A stretch of DNA of 64,000 nt from Symsagittifera roscoffensis (lineage: Eukaryota > Xenacoelomorpha > Acoela > Convolutidae): contig NC_087068.1 in the NCBI RefSeq assembly GCF_963678635.1, positions 56,142,467-56,206,466 of the forward strand. Direction: 5' to 3'. The notes below the pieces were generated by a model. That model saw only the letters and a list, made by a program, of their open reading frames with translations, made no database searches and was not told where the DNA came from. The position numbers and the translations under genes are program-made. Shown piece after piece: positions 57,130 to 64,000 of the stretch; within the stretch, counting starts at the first letter, position 1; each line of letters starts with the position of its first letter.

Positions 57130-57240
57130 TCCGACCCTGCACTGGTTCGAACCCTCTTACTTGTTGCAGGTCTCCTTCACTACCTCTATATTCCAGATCC
57201 ATGCTACCTTTAAGCTAAATTGCTATTTGTAATCTATTAG
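57130..57240 (-). repeat. Possible tRNA-derived SINE fragment
   Basis: On the minus strand a box-B-like GGGTTCGAACC (57144-57154) is preceded by a box-A-like TAGCTTAAAGG about 65 bp upstream (or the looser GGTAGTGAAGG nearer to it). No cloverleaf can be drawn confidently and no second copy is in the window. Confidence 0.3.
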
Positions 57241-57710
57241 TCTTTTTTAATATCCCTAGCATTGGATGTACTTATTAGCCGTTGATTAATTTTATGTACA
57301 TACTGCAAAAACAGTACAATTTGAAAATGAACAGTAATTTTTGCGACTTGTTAGAAAAAAAGGGTTCATGCTATCACACAAGCTTTGCTTGTGTAAATAT
57401 AAACTGTTAAAGAAGTTGGAGAGATATCAATTATGTAAGTCGTCAAGTTGCATACCAAGTTGTCTTAATGTCATAATGAAAGGTTGACCAACAGTAGTTT
57501 AGCTTAACGCAACAATGCTACCCTTGTCAGAGATAATTTTTTTTTTGCATAGATGAACGCATTTAAGGTCGCATATAAAAATCAAAGAAAATTCGCAACA
57601 TTCAGGCAATTTTTACTCAAGTTGCATTTGGTAAAAATCTAAACTTGGCTGGAGTTAAGAGCTTATAATTTGTATGTTGATGTTTTATTTCATTTAAATG
57701 ACTAATGTAC

Positions 57711-57884
57711 CTGTCGGGATGATATAGCCCTGCCAGTTTTTTGTTGCGTTGTGGCTGTCGTCTTCACTCCCAGTATCTCATAGTAGCTTCTCTTCTTCCA
57801 CCGCTCGAACAGATTTTTCGCCCTCGTAAGACCATCTTTCAGTCTCCTGGATCCCTCGTTATTCTTGATTGCCGTCTCGTAATC
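57711..57884 (-). CDS. DNAJC3: DNAJC3-like co-chaperone, exon with start of J domain (frameshifted)
   Basis: After an AGTAG acceptor the frame reads DYETAIKNNEGSRRLKDGL then TRAKNLFERWKKRSYYEILG and VKTTATTQQ. This is the end of the last TPR, the linker, and helix I of the J domain. The rest of the J domain helix II should follow, ending K-L-A-x-x-(Y/W)-HPD. LAGLYHPD is present at 57738-57713 but in the +1 frame, and about six or seven helix II residues are missing. The exon ends with a GTACAT donor at 57710, whose phase fits the HPD frame. Either this allele is broken or the assembly has lost bases here. Human DNAJC3 is an ER-lumenal BiP co-chaperone and PERK/PKR regulator; function here is by homology. 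Confidence 0.83.
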
Positions 57885-58248
57885 CTACTCAAAATAACAC
57901 ACTACTTATGAAGGCCCATCTGAACAATCGCCCCCTGAATAGACCAAGTGAACAATCGCCCCCTGAATAGACAAAGTGAACAATCTGCCCTCAAATTAAT
58001 TGACAAAATGAAGCCGTAAGGCCTGCAAGTGCTATGCTCAATTCTGAGGGGCTGAATTATTTTTCTTTAACCAAGCGAATTTTCTCCTCCCTTATTTGAT
58101 TTTTAAATAGAAATTTACTTGTTCCTTGTTGAAAAGTTGTTCGGTCACCATGGTCTCAAATACCAATTGGTTTCTTTAAAAACTTTTAAGAGTCTATTTT
58201 TTCTGTACAAATTATCGTCTTCAGTTTCTTTAGATTTCAAACACGTAC
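57885..58248. other. DNAJC3 intron
   Basis: Contains a short imperfect direct repeat: GTGAACAATCGCCCCCTGAATAGAC-like, twice to three times at 57925-57990. Confidence 0.5.
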
Positions 58249-58539
58249 TTTAATAGCATTTTCAAACTCCTCTTCAACTATGTACGCTTCGGCTCTGTCA
58301 ATTAGCACGTCTTCGTCATCCGGTGTGATTTTTAGAGCCTCACTGCAGAATTTAATCGCATCCTTTGAATCGTTGGTTCTTGACAGACATTTGCACATAT
58401 CAGGCATTATTTTTAGTCTGAATGCCTTCACAGCGCGTTCTGTTTCCAAGGCTGACTTTAATTTCTGAATGCAGTCGGCAAATTTTTTTTCTTTGATGTG
58501 TAGCTGAGCTTCGTTCAGTAGTTTGGTTAATTTCTTTAC
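58249..58539 (-). CDS. DNAJC3: DNAJC3-like co-chaperone, TPR exon
   Basis: Ninety-seven codons between an ATTTAG acceptor and a GTACGT donor, phase 0 at both sides. It reads VKKLTKLLNEAQLHIKEKKF, then CIQKLKSALETE, MPDMCKCLSRTNDSKDAIKF, CSEALKITPDDEDVLIDRAE and AYIVEEEFENAIK. The order and spacing match TPR motifs 7 to 9 of DNAJC3, with the diagnostic KDRAEAY-like box (IDRAEAY). The intron upstream is 1.6 kb with nothing else recognised. Confidence 0.92.
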
Positions 58540-60141
58540 CTAAATATGCCGTTCAATGTTTCAGATTGTTTAGCATAAAATGACAAATTTGTTCTGAGTA
58601 GAAACACAATTTTTTTTAAAAATTGTCATTGCTTAATTACTTTACAAACAGGTCAAGAGAAATCAGAAAAATCGATTAAAAAATACAGATTACGTTTTAA
58701 ATTCAGAATGACTTTCGAGTTGTAGAGTATAAACACGAATCACTTCAAATTTTCTTGAAATTCTTTTTTTTCCAATGAAATTATTTTAACATTTGGCTAA
58801 ATTTAAAAAATTGTATCAGTCATTAGATTTTGTCCCTTGTTCCCTACATTTTGAACAATAATCAGATTATTTATTTATAATTTTCGCAAAATATTTGCCA
58901 ATTCACACGTCAGAAGACAATTAATCGAGGGTAAACATTTTGAAAGTTTTATTTTTGATTATAGTCTATAGTAATTTCACAGGTGTCATTCAATTGTATG
59001 TAAATCTACTGATTAACATTTCATCCTACGCTTCAAAATCTAGAGCACGGTAGAAATTTAATCTCACTTAAAATAGGCGTAAATATCCGGGTTTTGAGAA
59101 AAATTTCCTGTATGCCGCCGTGTTTTTTTTCCACAGAACACTTAAATTACAAATCTATTTGAACTGGTTTAAATTCGGTTCGCTTTTTATTCAAACTTGC
59201 AACTCAAAAAATCATTTCCAATTATATCTGAAGTGATCCATATGATTGTATCTGGAAATTTTTTCGTGTTATTTTTATACAAACTGTACGAATAAAAAAA
59301 CTGATTTAAAACAATTTTAATCGATTTTTATCTGCTTTAGGCATAATTTTTCTTGTAATTTTTTACAGATTATATTCAGAATTTCTCAACTATCAACCGA
59401 TAGAGAAAAATGGAAATTTAACTTTCAATCATCTTTTTCAATTGAATTTTAGTGATCATGATTGGCCTGAAAAACTACGAGTCTGAACAAGACGTAAACT
59501 TTCTGCACCAAAATGAATGGTTCTGATTTAAATAATTCAATTAAATGTCATTCGCTTAATAAAAATGAGCCTAGAACGTTGTTAGGTAAAACTTATTTGA
59601 AGGTTTTTCCAAATAATTTACTCTTTACCGCGGCAACCCGTAGATTTGCTTGACTCAAAAATTGATTCCCCTCAACTCAAAAAATTTTGATAAAAGTTTC
59701 TCCTCGAGTGACTCTTGCTCTCTGTAGCTCTGAAGGAGGTTTTTCTGAAATAGCAAATTCCGCTCAATTTTTGCCCAAAACAAAAAACGGCTAAGTTTTT
59801 CCCCGTATTTTATCAAAAATCTGTTTTAATTCATTCTAAATTGAATTATGTATCCAATGGTCTACCCTGAATGGGTTTTAATACAGTATTTTACTTGTTT
59901 GAAAATTGATTTAAATCTATCTAACAAGGATGGTTTTTACATTTCGGTAGTGTAAACAATGCCTAAAAGATCAAAAACAAGACTAGTTGTAGCGTAATTT
60001 GGTATGGGGTAGGATTGTTAAGGGTACACTTGGTTGCAAAATTTCCGAGAATGAAGAGTGCTGATTGAAATAAGGCAGATAGACTGGCTACTTTATTTTT
60101 GTCTGGAGGAACTATTTTTTTTCAAAAAGAATAAAACTTAC
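58540..60141. other. DNAJC3 intron, 1.6 kb
   Basis: AT-rich sequence without exons, MITE ends or repeats that I can recognise. Confidence 0.5.
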
Positions 60142-60419
60142 TTTTTTATATTGTGCGAAGCACTGTTTGTGGTCCTGGTCTAACTTGAGGCATTCTCTTA
60201 TTTTAGCTAAGCTAGATTCAGTATCTCCCATCTGATAATACAACAGACTCAGCTTCAGAAATCCGTGCTCGTTGTTGTTAATGAAGTTAGTCAGCTGCTG
60301 CAGATGTAAAAGTGCCTCGTGCAATTCGCCTTCCTTGATCAAGGCCTCAACACGCATAATTCTAAATTCAGAGTTCCACGGAGAAGCCACAATCAATGGG
60401 TCCAGTAATTTAAGTGCAC
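60142..60419 (-). CDS. DNAJC3: DNAJC3-like co-chaperone, TPR exon
   Basis: The exon begins after GATTCAG with two bases of a split codon and ends at a GTAAGT donor (60141). It encodes ALKLLDPLIVASPWNSEFRI, MRVEALIKEGELHEALLHL, FLKLSLLYYQMGDTESSLAK and IRECLKLDQDHKQCFAQYKK. The segment IRECLKLDQDHKQCF is nearly invariant in DNAJC3 orthologs and identifies the gene. An open frame that starts further downstream with TTG is just a part of this exon. Confidence 0.95.
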
Positions 60420-60690
60420 CTGAATCACAATATCTCGAAATTTGCCATCAAAATTAAAATGTATAAATATAAAAAAACAATTAAACTTTATCAGAAAAAT
60501 GGAGTAAGCTTTCGAAAAAAATGCTTTGGAAGTATGCAGTTATAATTATTACAAAAACTCGTATCTGTCATGCAATTTTTATAGAAACGACAACTATTGC
60601 TAAAAATTTTACCAAAAGTTAGAAATTGATATTGCCCAGTAAAACCCGAACTAACACTTGAACTAACAAACTTTTATACTTAACGCTTGC

Positions 60691-60884
60691 CTTGGTAATC
60701 TTCATCATGCTGAAAAAATTCTTCAGCTTCAATTGCCGAGGCCTTTAGTTTTTTCAATTTCCGAATCTTTGGCAAAATTTCTTCGTCACTTCCTGCTTTT
60801 CCACCGCCTTTTTGGATCTTTTTTAGTTCCTGAATAGCGTCATTAAAGCGTCCATATTTAGTCAATATATCCACACGCTGAGTT
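60691..60884 (-). CDS. DNAJC3: DNAJC3-like co-chaperone, TPR exon; probable GC donor
   Basis: After TTGTTACAG the frame reads TQRVDILTKYGRFNDAIQEL, KKIQKGGGKAGSDEE and LKASAIEAEEFFQHDEDYQ. It matches TPR3 and the loop to TPR4; the GGGKAGSDEE insert corresponds to the acidic loop. The end is best placed at CAAG|GCAAGC (60691), giving a gapless join to ALKLLDP. A GT alternative six bases downstream, C|GTTAAG, has the same phase but adds two residues and is a poorer donor. Confidence 0.88.
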
Positions 60885-61130
60885 CTGTAACAAAATCTTT
60901 TTTTGGCTAAAAATGAAAATTCATTGCTAAACCAGCTATTTCTCGAAAATTATAACCGGTTTTCAAGGCAGTGATGAGATCTTTTTAGAAAACCAAACCA
61001 CGAGCAGCTAAAAAAGAAAGACTAATTTAATAGTTTTTTCTTACAAAAATTATAAGTAAAAGTATAACTTCGTCAAAATTTTGTTGCCTGTCAGAGAAAT
61101 TTTCTTTGGCATCATGAAAACACACTTAAC

Positions 61131-61304
61131 TGGCCGCTTGGAAATCCTGTCTCCACTGAGTCAGAAGTGTCAGAACTTCATCCATGTCCTGCAGTGCTGA
61201 CTCTGTCATCCCAAGAGCGAGGTAGGCAGTGGCCCGTCCATAATAGGCCATGACATCATCTGGGTCCTCCTCTATGGCCCAGTGATATTGCTTCAACGCT
61301 ACCT
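61131..61304 (-). CDS. DNAJC3: DNAJC3-like co-chaperone, TPR exon
   Basis: After a GTGTATAG acceptor the frame reads EVALKQYHWAIEEDPDDVMA, YYGRATAYLALGMTESALQD, MDEVLTLLTQW and RQDFQAA. This matches TPR1-TPR2 of DNAJC3 (alignment at A-L-x-Q-x-H, AYY-x-RAT-x-x-LA-x-G, and DF-x-AA). The donor A|GTTAAGT would leave the exon one base short of the phase needed by the next exon; a missing G at the AG/GT boundary would resolve it. Exons encoding the signal peptide and the first helix must lie beyond 61.3 kb, and none is recognised up to 64000. Confidence 0.9.
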
Positions 61305-61394
61305 CTATACACAAAGACGATCTGGTTGAACATAATCAAACTTTGATAGCAATTACATATCATGCTGCAAGATGATGATTCTCGTCTACTGAAC

Positions 61395-61600
61395 TTCCTT
61401 ATGAGGCCAATCTGTGTATTTATGAGTGTGAGCGGAATCCGCAATAGGGCGAAAACAGAATTTTTGGATTTCGCGATCAATTAGCTGAAACACTGTGTTA
61501 TTCAAAATTGCTCCGAATCAGGCGAACTTGAGAAATTCGGAACAAAATTGCGGAATGCAGACCAGTTTGTGGAATCCACAAAAATTAATATATGAGTGAT
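61395..61600. repeat. GCGGAATCC-family element relic in DNAJC3 intron
   Basis: Begins TTATGAGGCCAATCTGTGTA, like the array element ends, and includes GAGCGGAATCCGC and several GGAATCCACA-type words. The right end is not clear. Confidence 0.5.
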
Positions 61601-62349
61601 CCAAAACCATTGAAACTTTTGAAAAGACTGTCAATTCCAACTGAATCGACGTATGAATCGAATTTTTTACAGCATGACAGCTGAGATGTGGAACTTTGAT
61701 AATTAATGAAGAGATGTTTTTTGAGCAACAAAAATGTTTCGAGTGGTTTTTTTTTCATATTTAATCGTGCTATTGTACAGATTTACAAAGAATATTGGAT
61801 TAGTCAAAAACAAGCGACAATCACAAACGATAATTTTCATCAGAAATATGAGTTTCTGCTTCTTGATTTTATACTACTACTATAAACCTTTTAAGAACGG
61901 CGCTACCCAAACTTGCAGTCTGCGGTGCTCATTGGATTGGTTAGAGACAAAATGGTCTCAACTTGTTTTGCCTCTAAAACAAATCTTAAAGAGCAGTGTA
62001 GCGCAAAAGCAAACCGTTTGACACAGATTTTTTAGATTCACAATGCCCGAAACTTCAATTTACCCAATTTGCTGTAAAACAATATCACATTTAAAAGTAC
62101 TCATCTTCAGCTCGAAAAAGGAAGTCAGTCTGATATAATCTCACAGAAATTTTTCTTAACTCACGACATGTCATCTAAATAGCGGCCAAATCAAATCAGC
62201 AGAAACTTACAAGGTTTTTCCCCAATGAAAAGGTGTGTCTAGCCCTATCTATATACTATGAAACTGTTCGAGTACCGTTTTCTTCTTAAGTGAAAATTAA
62301 TAAAAGTTTTGAGTTTGTCTTTATCTATTTGTCTTTAGGTCTGAAACAC
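61601..62349. other. Stretch without recognised exons
   Basis: I see no DNAJC3 5' exon here. A 95-codon plus-strand frame at 61734-62021 has no domain resemblance and poor coding bias. Confidence 0.4.
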
Positions 62350-63950
62350 AACAAGACTGCTCGTATGAGGGTGAAGCCCTGATTGTTCCGACTGCCTTTT
62401 AAGGTTTATAGAGCAGAAATAACATTAAGAAATTTCAATGAAAGAAAACAAAATGAAAAATTTTTTTTCTAAAATTTGAAATTGTTTATGAAAATCATCC
62501 CCCCACACGCCATTTAAAGTGCAAAAAGGTAGATTTTTCTCCTTGTAACAAATCAATTATGGCAAATAAGCTTCTTTCAACCAATCTGGAACGATTTTAA
62601 GACGGATTAACTCTCCGCTAACGCGTTAATAGCGCGAAATATATCGCGCGTTAATTGTCCCAAATTGGCCAAAATGGCAATGTTTAAACCCCCATAACTT
62701 TACTAAAAATGATCACAGGTGAAATATCTTTTCAAAGTTTAAGCTCAGGACAACAATACCTTTCGAATGATATGAAAAAATCCCGTCAAAAATGGCTAGT
62801 TAAAAAGTCGACATTTGTCTGAAGAAAAAAAAACCCACCCCGAGCACAAATATTCCGTTACTTTCGTATCGAAAGCCGGAACAACAAGACTGCTCGTATG
62901 AGGGTGAAGCCCTGATTGTTCCGACTGCCTTTTAAGGTTTATAGAGCAGAAATAACATTAAGAAATTTCAATGAAAGAAAACAAAATGAAAAATTTTTTT
63001 TCTAAAATTTGAAATTGTTTATGAAAATCATCCCCCCACACGCCATTTAAAGTGCAAAAAGGTAGATTTTTCTCCTTGTAACAAATCAATTATGGCAAAT
63101 AAGCTTCTTTCAACCAATCTGGAACGATTTTAAGACGGATTAACTCTCCGCTAACGCGTTAATAGCGCGAAATATATCGCGCGTTAATTGTCCCAAATTG
63201 GCCAAAATGGCAATGTTTAAACCCCCATAACTTTACTAAAAATGATCACAGGTGAAATATCTTTTCAAAGTTTAAGCTCAGGACAACAATACCTTTCGAA
63301 TGATATGAAAAAATCCCGTCAAAAATGGCTAGTTAAAAAGTCGACATTTGTCTGAAGAAAAAAAAACCCACCCCGAGCACAAATATTCCGTTACTTTCGT
63401 ATCGAAAGCCGGAACAACAAGACTGCTCGTATGAGGGTGAAGCCCTGATTGTTCCGACTGCCTTTTAAGGTTTATAGAGCAGAAATAACATAAAAAAATT
63501 TCAATGAAAGAAAACAAAATGAAAAATTTTTTTTCTAAAATTTGAAATTGTTTATGAAAATCATCCCCCAACACGCCATTTAAAGTGCAAAAAGGTAGAT
63601 TTTGCTCCTTGTATCAAATCAATTATGGCAAATAAGCTTCTTTCAACCAATCTGGAACGATTTTAAGACGGATTAACTCTCCGCTAACGCGTTAATAGCG
63701 CGAAATATATCGCGCGTTAACTGTCCCAAATTGGCCAAAATGGCAATGTTTAAACCCCCATAACTTTACTAAAAATAATCACAGGTGAAATATTTTTTCA
63801 AATATGAGCTCAGGACAACAATAGCTTTCGAATGATATATAAAAAATTCTGCCAAAAATGGCTAGTTAAAAAGTCGAAATTTGTCTGAAGAAAAGAAAAC
63901 CCACCCCGAGCACAAATATTCCGTTACTTTCGTATCGAAAGTCGGAACAA
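62350..63950. repeat. Three tandem units of a 533-bp repeat
   Basis: The word AACAAGACTGCTCGTATGAG begins units at 62350, 62883 and 63416, a spacing of exactly 533 bp each time. Units 1 and 2 are essentially identical; unit 3 has scattered substitutions. Each unit contains the GC-rich palindromic block CTAACGCGTTAATAGCGCGA followed by AATATATCGCGCGTTAA, and ends TATCGAAAGCCGGAAC. The overlapping short open frames are not supported as genes. Confidence 0.95.
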
Positions 63951-64000
63951 TAAAAAAGACTTTCCCATGGTTTCTTTTGTGTAAGGCTTTGTGTATGACA

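Noticed and set aside
57144-57154. A functional tRNA gene around the GGTTCGAACCC sequence
   Set aside because: No acceptor, D or anticodon stems can be paired; at most a SINE fragment.
62350-63950. Regular spacing suggested a CRISPR-like array
   Set aside because: The units are 533 bp, continuous and without short spacers; this is an ordinary tandem repeat in a eukaryotic genome.

Overview
This is an AT-rich, intron-rich nuclear genome segment of a eukaryote, almost certainly an invertebrate animal. Genes are split into short exons with canonical splice signals separated by introns of 0.4 to 8 kb. One gene is a recognisable DNAJC3/p58IPK co-chaperone with TPR repeats. The transposon load is animal-like: BEL/Pao LTR element, LINEs and hAT-type MITEs. 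I could not assign a phylum. No bacterial operons, rRNA genes, CRISPR arrays or convincing tRNA genes are visible. A 200-base run of N (56527-56726) is an assembly gap.

Three host genes can be rebuilt, all on the minus strand. (1) Positions 8633 to 5512 hold the 3' half of an ankyrin-repeat protein: five phase-consistent exons, one GC-AG intron, and a Ser-rich C-terminal tail with a stop. (2) Positions 48514 to 30184 (or 26267) hold a gene for a coiled-coil plus BTB-domain protein: ATG, six exons, and a terminal exon present twice because a ~3.9 kb block is tandemly duplicated. (3) Positions 61304 to 57711 hold five internal exons of DNAJC3. They cover the TPR region and the start of the J domain, whose HPD motif is visible but out of frame. 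The 5' exons lie beyond 64000 and the 3' end was not found.

Region by region: 1-5500 is dispersed and tandem repeats without a gene; 5.5-8.6 kb is the ankyrin gene; 9-12.3 kb holds a foldback element and decayed retroelement pieces; 12.4-15.6 kb is a cluster of MITEs; 15.8-21.5 kb is a decayed plus-strand BEL/Pao retrotransposon; 23.2-31.9 kb is nested tandem duplication including the duplicated BTB-gene exon; 33.9-41.4 kb is a four-unit, ~1.82 kb tandem array lying inside one intron of the BTB gene; 42-48.5 kb is the 5' half of the BTB gene with MITEs and a LINE relic in its introns; 49-56 kb is LINE relics including a longer, frameshifted minus-strand element; 57.7-61.3 kb is DNAJC3; 62.35-63.95 kb is three 533-bp tandem units whose relative lies at 192-608.

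The most striking structural story is that two MITE families share the terminal sequence GGCTCTTTT and show 8-bp target duplications, which points to the hAT superfamily. They appear to have driven local rearrangement: the 1.82 kb array is bounded by five copies of one MITE, and the internal copies look like left/right chimeras of the two outer copies, with swapped flanks, as unequal crossing-over inside the MITE would produce.
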